A stretch of DNA of 64,000 nt, taken from positions 6,448,001-6,512,000 of the forward strand of contig NZ_CP047020.1 in assembly GCF_009796285.1 (NCBI RefSeq), in the 5' to 3' direction. The notes below the pieces were generated by a model. It was not told where the DNA came from, did not search any database, and was given only the letters and a program-made list of their open reading frames with translations. Positions 40,918 to 49,140 of this stretch are shown here, one piece after another. The translations under genes were made by a program, and so were the position numbers. The stretch is from Streptomyces broussonetiae. GTDB lineage: Bacteria; Actinomycetota; Actinomycetes; Streptomycetales; Streptomycetaceae. Position 1 is the first letter of the stretch. Each line of letters opens with the position of its first letter.

Positions 40918-42249
40918 ATGGGGAATCCGCGCGACAATTTCTCGCCGGTTTACGATGTCGTGGGAATCGGTTTCGGGCCGGCCAACCTGGCCCTGGCCAT
41001 CGCCCTTGAGGAACACGACGACAGCGCGCCACGCGACCAGGCGGTCACCGCACTCTTCCTGGAGCGCCAGCCGGCCTTCGGCTGGCACCGGGGGATGCTC
41101 ATCGACGGCGCCACGATGCAGGTGTCGTTCCTGAAGGATCTGGCCACCCTGCGCAACCCGACCAGCCGTTTCGGGTTCGTCCCCTATCTGCACGCACGCG
41201 GCAGGCTGGTGGACTTCATCAACCACAAGATCCTCTACCCCACGCGTGAGGAGTTCCACGACTACCTCGAGTGGGCCGCGGCCGGGGTCGACCACCTGGT
41301 CTCCTACTCCAGCGAGGCGACCGAGGTCCGTGCGGTCGGCGACCTGCTGGAAGTGGTCGTCCAGGGCCCCGGCGGCAGCACCGTGCACCGGGCGCGCAAC
41401 GTGGTCGTCGCCTGCGGGCTGCAGCCCCGGATGCCCGACGGGGTGAAGGCCGGCGCCAACGTCTGGCACAGCAGCGAGCTGCTGAACCGGCTCGCCGGGC
41501 GCAGCGCGCAGGCCCGCCGGTTCGTGGTGGTCGGCGCCGGGCAGAGCGCCGCGGAGGCGGCCGAGTACCTGCACCGCACCTATCCGCAGGCCGAGGTCGA
41601 GGCGGTCTTCGCCCGCTACGGCTACAGCCCGGCCGACGACAGCCCGTACGCCAACCGGGTCTTCGACCCCGAGGCCGTCGACGTCTACTACGACGCCGAC
41701 CAGGCCGCCAAGGACCGGCTGATGGCGTACCACCGCAACACGAACTACGCGGTGGTGGACCTCGATCTGATCGAGGAGCTGTACCGGCGCGCGTACCAGG
41801 AGAAGGTGCGCGGCCACGCCCGGCTGCACATCCGCGGCGTCAGCGAGGTCACCGACGTGCGCGACGAGGGCACCGGCGTCACCCTGCGGATCCGCTCACA
41901 GGCCACCGGCGCCGAGGAGACGGTCACCGCCGACGCGGCCGTCTTCGCCACCGGCTACGACGAACAGGACCCGGTGCCGCTGCTCGGCCCCCTGGCCCCG
42001 TACGTCTCCCGGGACACCGACGGACGGCTGCGGGTCGGCCGCGACTACCGGCTGAGCGTCGAGGGCCTCGGGGACGCCGGGATCTACGTCCAGGGCGGCA
42101 CCGAGCACACGCACGGCATCACCTCCTCGCTGCTGTCGATGGTCGCGGTCCGCTCCGGCGAGATCCTCCGCTCGGTGCTGGAGCACCGGGACGCGGCGAA
42201 GTACCGCGACGACGCCTCGCTCGCCCTGGAAGGCGCGGCGCATGACTGA
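40918..42249 (+). CDS. L-lysine/L-ornithine N-hydroxylase (FAD, NADPH)
   Basis: The 443-residue class B monooxygenase hydroxylates the side-chain amine of lysine or ornithine. It has the FAD motif GIGFGPANLAL, the substrate region MQVSFLKDLATLRNP, the NADPH motif VVGAGQSAAEAAEYL, the DDSPYANRVFDPE segment and the ATGYDEQDP loop. ATG 40918 is chosen for the AAGGGA site; the frame is open upstream without homology. With the cupin and MetRS-like genes it completes the first two steps of N-N-bond formation. It overlaps the next gene by eight bases. Confidence 0.9.
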   Translation: MGNPRDNFSPVYDVVGIGFGPANLALAIALEEHDDSAPRDQAVTALFLERQPAFGWHRGMLIDGATMQVSFLKDLATLRNPTSRFGFVPYLHARGRLVDFINHKILYPTREEFHDYLEWAAAGVDHLVSYSSEATEVRAVGDLLEVVVQGPGGSTVHRARNVVVACGLQPRMPDGVKAGANVWHSSELLNRLAGRSAQARRFVVVGAGQSAAEAAEYLHRTYPQAEVEAVFARYGYSPADDSPYANRVFDPEAVDVYYDADQAAKDRLMAYHRNTNYAVVDLDLIEELYRRAYQEKVRGHARLHIRGVSEVTDVRDEGTGVTLRIRSQATGAEETVTADAAVFATGYDEQDPVPLLGPLAPYVSRDTDGRLRVGRDYRLSVEGLGDAGIYVQGGTEHTHGITSSLLSMVAVRSGEILRSVLEHRDAAKYRDDASLALEGAAHD

Positions 42250-43324
42250 CCCCGTCCACCGGGCCGACGTGGTCGTGGTCGGCGCGGGTGTGATCGGTAC
42301 GGCCGTCTTCCACGAACTGGCCGCCCGCGGCGCCCGCGTCACCCTGGTCGAGCGGGACCGCGCCGGGCTCGGTACGACGGCCTGGAGCGGCGGCATCGTG
42401 CGCTGCTACCACGACGACCCGGCCCTGTCCGACCGGGCGGCGGCCGGCTGGCGCTACTTCCGGGACTTCACCGGGCACACCGGTGAACCGGCCGCCTTCC
42501 ACACCAGCGGGTTCCTGTACCTGCCGGCCCCCGAGCGCGTGGACCCTTCCCGCGCGGAGGCCGTCCGGCTCGGCGGCGAGCTGCCCGTGAGCTGGCTGGA
42601 GGCCGAGGAGGTGGCCAAGCGCTTCGGTCACCTGCTGGCAGGCGCGCCCGGCGGTGGAGCGGTGTGGGAGCCGGAGTCCGGCTGGCTGGACCCGGCCGAG
42701 GTGACCCGCGGTTTCCTGCGCGCCGGGCAGCGCCGGGGCGGCACGGTCCTCGAAGGCGTCGCCGTGCACAGCCCGCTGCGCGCTGCCGACGGCCGGATCG
42801 CCGGGGTGCGCACCACCTCCGGAGCGGTCCGGGCCGACCGGGTGGTCCTGGCCACCGGCGCCACCACCCCGCACCTGCTGACCAGTTGGGGACTGCAGCA
42901 CGACCTGTGGGCGCAGGCCGTCCAGGTCGAGCTGTACCGGCCCGACGCGCCCGTGGCCGGCCAACCCGCCTACACCGACGACGAGTTCGACGTCAACGGC
43001 AGGCCCGACCCGGACTCCGGCGGGGTGTACGTAGGACATCCGACGGGGGCCCGGCTGCCCTCGCCGCCCGGCCGGGAGCCGGTGGACGCGGCCCAGTCCC
43101 AGCTGGCCGCCACGGCCGCCGCCCGACGCTGGGGATGGTTCCCCGGCAGCCGTCACCTCGGCGGGCTGCGTGCCGCGGAGTGCTGGGCCCCGGACGGCCG
43201 GGCCCGTGTCACGGCGCACCCGGACGAGCCCGCGCTGCTGCTGGCCACCGGGTTCAACGGGGGCGGATTCAAGATGGCGCCCTGGGCCGCCGTCGAGATC
43301 GCCCGCCTGACCGGTCTGGCATGA
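42242..43324 (+). CDS. FAD-dependent amine oxidase (DAO family)
   Basis: The 360-residue flavoenzyme has the FAD motif VVVVGAGVIGTAVFHEL, a WSGGIVRCYHDD substrate loop and the C-terminal GFNGGGFKMAPWAA motif of glycine/sarcosine-type oxidases. In triacsin and s56-p1 pathways a similar enzyme oxidises the lysine-glycine hydrazine conjugate and frees hydrazinoacetic acid. It is translationally coupled to the N-hydroxylase gene. A second DAO-type enzyme is fused to a binding domain in the leftward operon, so the pathway may have two amine oxidations. Confidence 0.87.
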   Translation: MTDPVHRADVVVVGAGVIGTAVFHELAARGARVTLVERDRAGLGTTAWSGGIVRCYHDDPALSDRAAAGWRYFRDFTGHTGEPAAFHTSGFLYLPAPERVDPSRAEAVRLGGELPVSWLEAEEVAKRFGHLLAGAPGGGAVWEPESGWLDPAEVTRGFLRAGQRRGGTVLEGVAVHSPLRAADGRIAGVRTTSGAVRADRVVLATGATTPHLLTSWGLQHDLWAQAVQVELYRPDAPVAGQPAYTDDEFDVNGRPDPDSGGVYVGHPTGARLPSPPGREPVDAAQSQLAATAAARRWGWFPGSRHLGGLRAAECWAPDGRARVTAHPDEPALLLATGFNGGGFKMAPWAAVEIARLTGLA

Positions 43325-43373
43325 CCACCCGGACGACGCCGCAGGGGCGGCGCGACAGGAACGGAGAGAACCG

Positions 43374-44312
43374 ATGAGTCAGCAACGGCCCGACGGAACC
43401 AGGGAGATCAAGGGGGTTCTGCCGGTCGTCATCATGCCGTTCACCGAGGACGGCGCCCTCGACGAGGACGACTTCCTCGCCCAGACGGAGCACATGTTCG
43501 ACGTCGGCTGCGACGGGTTCGTGGTCGGCCAGGTCTCCGAGGTGCTGCGCCTCACGCACACCGAGCGGCTGCGCGTCGCCGAGCTGTGCGCGAAGGGCGC
43601 CGCCGGGCGCGGGGTGTCCGTGATGAGCACGGGCGCCGAGACGCCCGAGGCGGCCGTCGAGTACTCCCGGCACGCCGAGTCCGTCGGCGTGGACGCCCTG
43701 CTCGTCATGCACCCGGCCACGATCCCGCTGGACGAGCGCGGGATGGTCGAGTACTTCACGCGGGTCGTGGAGTCGGTCCGGATCCCCGTGATCATCCACC
43801 ACGCCAAGAGCCTGGCCAAGCAGCCGCTGACCATCGGCGCCCAGGCCCGGATGCTGGAGAAGTACGGCCCCGACCGGGTGCTGTTCAAGCCCGAGGCCCA
43901 GCCGTCCCCGCCCAAGGTCAGCGAGCTGCGCGACGCCACCGGCGGCCGGGCCCGCATCTTCGAGGGCGACGGCGGCATGATGCTCCTCGACTGTCACAGC
44001 CGGGGCCTGGCCGGCACGATCCCCGCCACCGAGATCGCCGAGATCGTGGTGACCCTGTGGCGGCTCCTGGAGGCCGGCGAGCGGGAGAAGGCCGAACGGC
44101 TCGCCCACCCGCTGTCGTACCTCATGTGCCACATGATGAACAGCACCGACTACTACCTGTCGATCGCCAAGCGCTTCCTGAAAGAACGCGGCCTGATCAA
44201 GACCACCCATGTCCGTGGTCCGAGCCGCCACGTCCTCGACGACGAGTCCTGGACCGAGGTCAACCGCACGTACCAGCACCTGCTCACCCTTGCCGAGGAG
44301 CTCGCCCCATGA
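43374..44312 (+). CDS. Dihydrodipicolinate-synthase-family aldolase
   Basis: The 312-residue class I aldolase barrel of the DapA/NanA superfamily makes or splits pyruvate-type adducts through a lysine Schiff base. The lysine is in VLFKPEAQ. The usual Tyr of the proton relay lies where VMHPATIP is found here, so the classical tyrosine is missing and the substrate differs from that of DapA. The GxTGE motif reads GQVSE. ATG 43374 follows GGAGAG. The stop overlaps the mutarotase ATG by four bases. It is a cluster enzyme building or trimming a keto-acid skeleton. Confidence 0.85.
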   Translation: MSQQRPDGTREIKGVLPVVIMPFTEDGALDEDDFLAQTEHMFDVGCDGFVVGQVSEVLRLTHTERLRVAELCAKGAAGRGVSVMSTGAETPEAAVEYSRHAESVGVDALLVMHPATIPLDERGMVEYFTRVVESVRIPVIIHHAKSLAKQPLTIGAQARMLEKYGPDRVLFKPEAQPSPPKVSELRDATGGRARIFEGDGGMMLLDCHSRGLAGTIPATEIAEIVVTLWRLLEAGEREKAERLAHPLSYLMCHMMNSTDYYLSIAKRFLKERGLIKTTHVRGPSRHVLDDESWTEVNRTYQHLLTLAEELAP

Positions 44313-44698
44313 AGAACCACGCCTTCACCATCCGCCTTCGGGACGAGGCCGCTGCGGAGAAGTACATCGCGCTGCACAAGGAGGTGTGGCCCGAGATCGT
44401 CGGACCGGGCGGCGCCCTGGAGACGATCGGCGTCCGCAAGCTGCAGATCTTCCACATCGACCCGCTCACGCTCTTCATGTACGTCGAGGCCGAGGACCAC
44501 TTCGAGCCGGTGCGCGACTTCCTGCGCGCCAACGACCTGCACCCCCGGGTCCAGGAGTGGGACGACATGATGCACGACGGCGGCGGCAGCCTCCTGGTCC
44601 GCCACCCGGGCAACGACGGCCGCCTCAACTGGGCGCCGATGCGCCGCATCCACCACGTCGACTTCACCAACACGCTGCCGGACCTGGAGGACAAGTGA
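44309..44698 (+). CDS. L-rhamnose mutarotase-like protein (RhaM family)
   Basis: The 129-residue ferredoxin-like protein resembles RhaM/DUF718. It has the catalytic-type segments HKEVWPEI and HIDPLTLFMYVEAED, and the C-terminal W near the active site. Family members interconvert anomers of rhamnose and similar sugars. Its four-base overlaps with both neighbours suggest it handles the same cyclic intermediate as the aldolases. Rhamnose itself is unlikely, because no rhamnose genes are near. Confidence 0.8.
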   Translation: MKNHAFTIRLRDEAAAEKYIALHKEVWPEIVGPGGALETIGVRKLQIFHIDPLTLFMYVEAEDHFEPVRDFLRANDLHPRVQEWDDMMHDGGGSLLVRHPGNDGRLNWAPMRRIHHVDFTNTLPDLEDK

Positions 44699-45729
44699 GC
44701 GCCGTGGCCCGCACGGACGTCACCGTCCTGGACTGCACACTGCGGGACGGCGGTTACTACACCAACTGGGAGTTCGAGGACGCCCTCGTAGAGGAGTACC
44801 TCAAGGCCTGCGCGGCCACCGGCGTGGACGTGGTCGAGCTGGGCTACACCCAGTTCACCCCGAGCGACCGGGGCGCCTACGGCCGCTACCCCTCGGGGGG
44901 CACCCCCGCCCTGCGCGACGCCCTGCCCGACGGCCACGGCCTGCGCTTCGCCGTCATGCTGGACGCCACCGCACTGGCCGAGGTCCCGGCGGCCGAGGCC
45001 GGCCCGCGGCTGCGCCGGCTGCTGGCCGACGGCCCGCTGCCCGTCGACCTGGTGCGGGTGGCCGTCCACCACAGCAGGACGGCCGGCGTCACCGACGCCG
45101 TCGAATCGCTGCGCGGGGCCGGCTTCGGGGTCTGCCTGAACCTCATGCAGGTCGACCTCGCGACCCCCGCCGAAGTCGCCGAACTGGTCCGCCTGGTGGC
45201 CGGCATGGGCCCGCTGGAGTCGGTCTACGTCGCCGACTCCCTGGGCTCCCTGCACGCGCCCCGGATCGCCGAACTGGTCGACCAGTTCAAGGTCGGCCAG
45301 ACCGCCCCCGTGGGTCTGCACGGCCATGACAACCAGGGCTTCGCGCTGCACAACACCCTCGCCGCGGCCCAGGCGGGCGCCACCTGGCTGGACGCCACCG
45401 TCCTCGGCATGGGCCGGGGCGCGGGCAACACCAGGACCGAACAGCTCCTGGCCGCGCTCGGCACCGACCAGCAGGCGCTGCAGCCGATGCTGGACCTGGT
45501 GGCCCGTCGCTTCGAACCGCTGATGACGAAGTACCGCTGGGGCGCCAGCGCCCTGTACGCCATCGCGGGCATGCGCCGGATCCACCCGACCTACGTCCAG
45601 CGCCTGGAGGAGAGCCTGGAGCGGGACGTGGAGGTCAAACTGCGCGCCCTGGACTTCCTCGCCCGCAACCGCAAGACGTCGTTCGCCCCGGCGTCGCTGG
45701 AGGACGCACTCCGCCATGCCGCTGTCTGA
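44695..45729 (+). CDS. DRE-TIM aldolase (HMGL-like domain)
   Basis: The 344-residue barrel has the metal-binding LDCTLRDGGYY motif at residues 10-20 and the HGHDNQGFALHN motif further on, as in 4-hydroxy-2-oxovalerate aldolases and related Claisen or aldol enzymes. It most resembles the aldolase-catalytic-domain proteins found in surface polysaccharide loci. It lacks the dimerisation domain of LeuA. The GTG start overlaps the mutarotase stop by four bases and the stop overlaps the HAD gene by 14. It probably extends or cleaves a keto-acid chain. Confidence 0.85.
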   Translation: MSAVARTDVTVLDCTLRDGGYYTNWEFEDALVEEYLKACAATGVDVVELGYTQFTPSDRGAYGRYPSGGTPALRDALPDGHGLRFAVMLDATALAEVPAAEAGPRLRRLLADGPLPVDLVRVAVHHSRTAGVTDAVESLRGAGFGVCLNLMQVDLATPAEVAELVRLVAGMGPLESVYVADSLGSLHAPRIAELVDQFKVGQTAPVGLHGHDNQGFALHNTLAAAQAGATWLDATVLGMGRGAGNTRTEQLLAALGTDQQALQPMLDLVARRFEPLMTKYRWGASALYAIAGMRRIHPTYVQRLEESLERDVEVKLRALDFLARNRKTSFAPASLEDALRHAAV

Positions 45730-46468
45730 CCACGCCGGCACGCGCCTCGAGCAGGCGCTGGCCACTCACCGCCTCGTCGTGTTCGACCTCGACGGTGTGC
45801 TCGTGGACTCCAACGAGCTGAAGGTGGAGTGCATGCGCGAGGCGCTGGCGGAGTTCGGTCCGGAACTCGTGGACCCCTACGTCCACGAGTTCCGCCGGAC
45901 CTTCGGCCGCTCCCGCCGCGAGCACTTCCTCGCCTTCCACCAGGACCATCTGGGCGGAGAACAGGCCACGGGGGAGAGATTCGAGACGTTCTACGAGCGC
46001 TGTGCGGGTGGCTACGCCGAACTGCTCGCCGAGCGCTACCCCAAGGCACCGCTGTGCCCCGACGCCGACCGGCTGGTGCGCGCCCTGTCCGCGCGCGGAC
46101 TGCCGCTGTACGTGGCCACCGGCACCCTGACCGCCGAGGCGGAACGGGTCCTGGACGGGCACGGGCTGGTGGGCGAGTTCCGGGCCGTGCTCGGCGGCGA
46201 GGAACCCAAGGCGCGGCGCCTGGCCGCGGCGCTCAGCGCCGAGGGCGCAGCGCCCGGCGAGGCGGTCCTGCTCGGCGACTCGCGCCAGGACCTGCTCGCC
46301 GCCCAGGCAGTCGGCATGGGCTTCGTGCTCGTCACCGGGCACGGATTCTTCCCGCCGGCCCAGGTGCTCGACGGCGCGGACGGGCAAAATGCGCTGGTGG
46401 CGGCCGGATTGGACCCCAGCGGCTTGCTGACCGGCACAGTGGCGTACGAGGGTCGTGCGGGGCGCTGA
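45716..46468 (+). CDS. HAD-family phosphatase
   Basis: The 250-residue haloacid-dehalogenase-fold protein has motif I FDLDGVLVDS, motif II TGT in LYVATGTLT, a motif III Lys (GGEEPKARR) and motif IV LLGDSRQD. The cap type fits beta-phosphoglucomutase or phosphoglycolate-type phosphatases. It probably removes a phosphate from a product of the aldolase genes. It is translationally coupled to the aldolase by a 14-base overlap. Confidence 0.85.
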   Translation: MPLSDHAGTRLEQALATHRLVVFDLDGVLVDSNELKVECMREALAEFGPELVDPYVHEFRRTFGRSRREHFLAFHQDHLGGEQATGERFETFYERCAGGYAELLAERYPKAPLCPDADRLVRALSARGLPLYVATGTLTAEAERVLDGHGLVGEFRAVLGGEEPKARRLAAALSAEGAAPGEAVLLGDSRQDLLAAQAVGMGFVLVTGHGFFPPAQVLDGADGQNALVAAGLDPSGLLTGTVAYEGRAGR

Positions 46469-46542
46469 CCTCCGGCCCCCTGCGGGGGCGGCAGAGCCCG
46501 CCCCGTACGTCCTGACCCGACTGCGAACACGGAAACCCCACA

Positions 46543-47304
46543 GTGACACTTGAGAACGGCAACCGGACCGGCCGGGAGCACGGCGCCCGGCGCGTGGTCA
46601 TCACCGGAGCCGCCCGGGACTTCGGCAGAACGCTCGCCCTCTTCTTCGCCCGCCGGGGAGACGAAGTCCTGCTCTGCGCACGGGACCTGACGGCGGCCGA
46701 GCGGGTCGCCGACGAGATCCGCGGCCTCGGGCACGGCCAGGTCCACGCCTTGCGCTGCGACCTGGCGGACCCGGCGTCGGTGCGCTCCTGCACCGACGAG
46801 ATCGCCACGCTGACCGACCACGTCGACGTGCTGGTCAACAACGGTGCCCGCTGGCTGCCCGGCGAGGACCTCGCCTCCGCCGAGGACGAGGACATCGCCG
46901 CCACGGTCGCCTCGACCGTGACCGGCACCGTCCTCGTCACCAAGCACCTGCTGCCGCTGCTCCTGAAGTCCGAACGGCCCGACGTGGTCAACCTGATCTC
47001 GTCGGCCGGGCTCACCGGGAACCACCGCACCCAGGCCCACGCCGCGTTCTACGCGGCCAAGCACGGACAGGCCGGCCTCGCCGATCTGCTCTCGCCCCAG
47101 CTGCGCCCGCACGGCGTGCGGGTCATCTCGCTGTACCCGCCCGACTTCAGCAACCCGGACCCGCTCGGCCCCGACTGGGACACGACGCCCCGCGGGGCCG
47201 GCGACAAGCTCACCGCCCACTCCCTCGTGGAGTGCGTCATGTTCGCGATCGACCAGCCACGGGACTGCTTCATCAAGGCGTTCCACTTCGAACAGACCGT
47301 CTGA
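46543..47304 (+). CDS. Short-chain dehydrogenase/reductase (first paralogue)
   Basis: The 253-residue Rossmann oxidoreductase has the glycine motif VITGAARDFGRTLA, the NNGA motif, the serine segment NLISSAG and the YAAKHG catalytic Tyr-Lys. It is clearly paralogous to the SDR at 51512 over the whole length, including the ending PRDCFIKAFHFE. Cofactor preference is unknown, although the arginine after the GAA loop hints at NADP. It reduces or oxidises a hydroxyl in the pathway. GTG 46543 follows the HAD gene by 74 bases. Confidence 0.88.
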   Translation: MTLENGNRTGREHGARRVVITGAARDFGRTLALFFARRGDEVLLCARDLTAAERVADEIRGLGHGQVHALRCDLADPASVRSCTDEIATLTDHVDVLVNNGARWLPGEDLASAEDEDIAATVASTVTGTVLVTKHLLPLLLKSERPDVVNLISSAGLTGNHRTQAHAAFYAAKHGQAGLADLLSPQLRPHGVRVISLYPPDFSNPDPLGPDWDTTPRGAGDKLTAHSLVECVMFAIDQPRDCFIKAFHFEQTV

Positions 47305-47313
47305 AAGAACACC

Positions 47314-48030
47314 ATGGGTTCCCTCAACACCAGCACGCCCGTCGTCGTCTCCGGCGTGAGCCGGGGCCTGGGCGCCGCCCTGGCCCGCCGCTTCGCCGAA
47401 CTGGGCCACCCCGTCGCCGGCTGCGGTCGCGACCGCGCGGCCCTGGACCTGCTCCGCGCCGACCTCGGCGCGGGCCACCTGATCACCGTGGCCGACGTCA
47501 CCGACGCCGACGCCGTCCAGACCTGGGCCGAGCAGACCGTACGGCAACTCGGCGCGCCCGCGCTGGTCGTCGCCAACGCCGGGTACATCAGCCCGCAGAC
47601 CCCGGTGTGGGAGACCAGCCCGGCGGACTTCCGCACCACCGTCGACGTCAACGTCGTCGGCGTCTACACCCTGGCCCGCGCCTTCCTGCCCCGCATCGCG
47701 GCCGGCGGCACCTTCGTCGCCGTCTCCTCGGGCTGGGGCCGCAACCCGCGCGGCAGGCTGGCCGCCTACACCGCGAGCAAGTTCGCCGTCGAGGGCTTCA
47801 CCAAGGCCATCGCCCAGGAGGCCGAGGAACTGCTGCCGGGCGTCACCGCCGTCGCCGTGGACCCGGGCGGCGGCGTGGACACCGACATGCTCGCCACCTG
47901 TCTGCCGGACGAACACACCGAGTACCCGGGCCCGCAGGAGTGGGCGAGGGTGGCTGCCGACTACCTGCTCAACGACGTACCCAAGGAGCCGAACGGGGCT
48001 TCCCTGACTGTTCCGTCGCCTTGGGCGTGA
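47314..48030 (+). CDS. Short-chain dehydrogenase/reductase (second type)
   Basis: The 238-residue SDR has the motif VSGVSRGLGAALA, the VANAG motif, serine in AVSSGWG and YTASK as the catalytic Tyr/Lys. It is a more typical SDR than its neighbour and not a close paralogue. It starts nine bases after the first SDR gene, so the two are co-transcribed. It is followed by a small hairpin, where the operon may weaken. Confidence 0.88.
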   Translation: MGSLNTSTPVVVSGVSRGLGAALARRFAELGHPVAGCGRDRAALDLLRADLGAGHLITVADVTDADAVQTWAEQTVRQLGAPALVVANAGYISPQTPVWETSPADFRTTVDVNVVGVYTLARAFLPRIAAGGTFVAVSSGWGRNPRGRLAAYTASKFAVEGFTKAIAQEAEELLPGVTAVAVDPGGGVDTDMLATCLPDEHTEYPGPQEWARVAADYLLNDVPKEPNGASLTVPSPWA

Positions 48031-48047
48031 GCGCCCCCAAGGGGCGC
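48031..48047 (+). terminator. Small hairpin after the second SDR gene
   Basis: A perfect 7-bp stem with a 3-base loop lies directly after the stop codon. An alternative fold pairs CTTGGGCG upstream with CGCCCCCAAG. It may be a weak terminator splitting the rightward operon. Confidence 0.4.
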
Positions 48048-48171
48048 GGTGCCGTGCCGACATACGGCCACCGCCGGGTGGGCGCGGCCGGTGAAACCGG
48101 TCCGTAGCCGCCGAACGGCCCGATGCGCCACCCCGTGAAGCGATCCGCACACCGAACCGAAGGAGACGACC

Positions 48172-49092
48172 GTGCCGAAAGCCGCTGTGGCGGGCCCCTG
48201 GTCCAGCAAGATCCGCCAGCACGAAGCCATCGCGGCCGCCGACCCGGACCTCGCCTTCGACCTGCACGTACTGTCCGGCCCGGCGGAACTCGCAGCGCAC
48301 CTCGCGGCCCGCCGGGACCGGACGGTCGTCCTGCGGCCGGAGATCTCCGACGACACCGGCTCCGCCGTGCTGGTCCGGCCCGGTGCCGCGCTTCCGGAGC
48401 CCGAGATACGCAGGCTGTGGGAGCGGGGCGGACGGATCGTCGCACACGACCATGTGCCGGGGACCCCGTGCTTCGTCAACGGGGTCGTCCTCGACGGCAC
48501 GCTGCGCCTCACCGACGTATGGCGCTGCTTCTCGCTGGAGGAGGGCCCCCGCTCGCTGCTGACCAGTGTGGTGAACCTGGCACCCGGCTCGGCGCGCGAG
48601 CGCGAGCTGGCCCGTCGGCTCGCGCCCGTGATCAACAGCGCCGGCCTGACGGAAGGCCCCGTCACGTTCGAGGCGGTCACGGACGCGGACGGGACCGTGA
48701 AGGTGGTCAAGTTCGCCGCCCGGGCGGCCGGCCACCCGCTGCCGCACCTGTGCTCCCTGCTCGGCCTGCCCGACCAGGCGGCCGCACTTGCGGGCGGCCC
48801 GCAGACCCTCGCCGACCGCCCGCAGGCACCCGGATTCGTCGCCGACTACGCCTTCGTCGCCCGCGTGGGCGGCCGGCTGGTCCGTTTCGAAGGACTCGAC
48901 GAGATACGGGCGTTGCCCTCCTACGCGGGTGACATATTCCTGCCAACTCCGGGCGAGACCATCACCGTAACCACCGGCGAAGGCGGCGCGGGCGCCATCC
49001 TGTTGAGGCACCGGGACGAGGAAGTGCTGCTCGCCGACGTCGAGTTCTGCCAGCGACGCAATCGCGCGGGCGTCTTCTCCGTCACCCCCTGA
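48172..49092 (+). CDS. Degenerate ATP-grasp-like protein
   Basis: The 306-residue protein aligns in its middle part with the ATP-grasp ligase encoded next. HDHVPGTPCFVNGVVLDGTLRLTDVW matches the EYLFGGEYYVNTVSLDG...CDIW stretch. But the acidic metal site of a normal ligase (ELKLTPDGPCLIE) is replaced by FEAVTDADGTVKVV, and no complete ATP-binding lobe is visible. It may be a non-catalytic partner or a substrate-holding subunit. GTG 48172 has AAGGAGACGACC upstream. Confidence 0.6.
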   Translation: MPKAAVAGPWSSKIRQHEAIAAADPDLAFDLHVLSGPAELAAHLAARRDRTVVLRPEISDDTGSAVLVRPGAALPEPEIRRLWERGGRIVAHDHVPGTPCFVNGVVLDGTLRLTDVWRCFSLEEGPRSLLTSVVNLAPGSARERELARRLAPVINSAGLTEGPVTFEAVTDADGTVKVVKFAARAAGHPLPHLCSLLGLPDQAAALAGGPQTLADRPQAPGFVADYAFVARVGGRLVRFEGLDEIRALPSYAGDIFLPTPGETITVTTGEGGAGAILLRHRDEEVLLADVEFCQRRNRAGVFSVTP

Positions 49093-49140
49093 CGGCCTCC
49101 GGTCCCTCCACCCCACACGTAATCGACGGGAGTAACCCAG

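Noticed and set aside
40918-42249. N-hydroxylase as part of a hydroxamate siderophore pathway
   Set aside because: No IucA/IucC-type synthetase, acyltransferase, NRPS or siderophore importer is in the window, whereas cupin and MetRS-like partners are.
46036-49116. Open frame of 1026 codons on the minus strand across the SDR genes
   Set aside because: It runs antisense to HAD, SDR and ATP-grasp-like genes, with no domain of its own.
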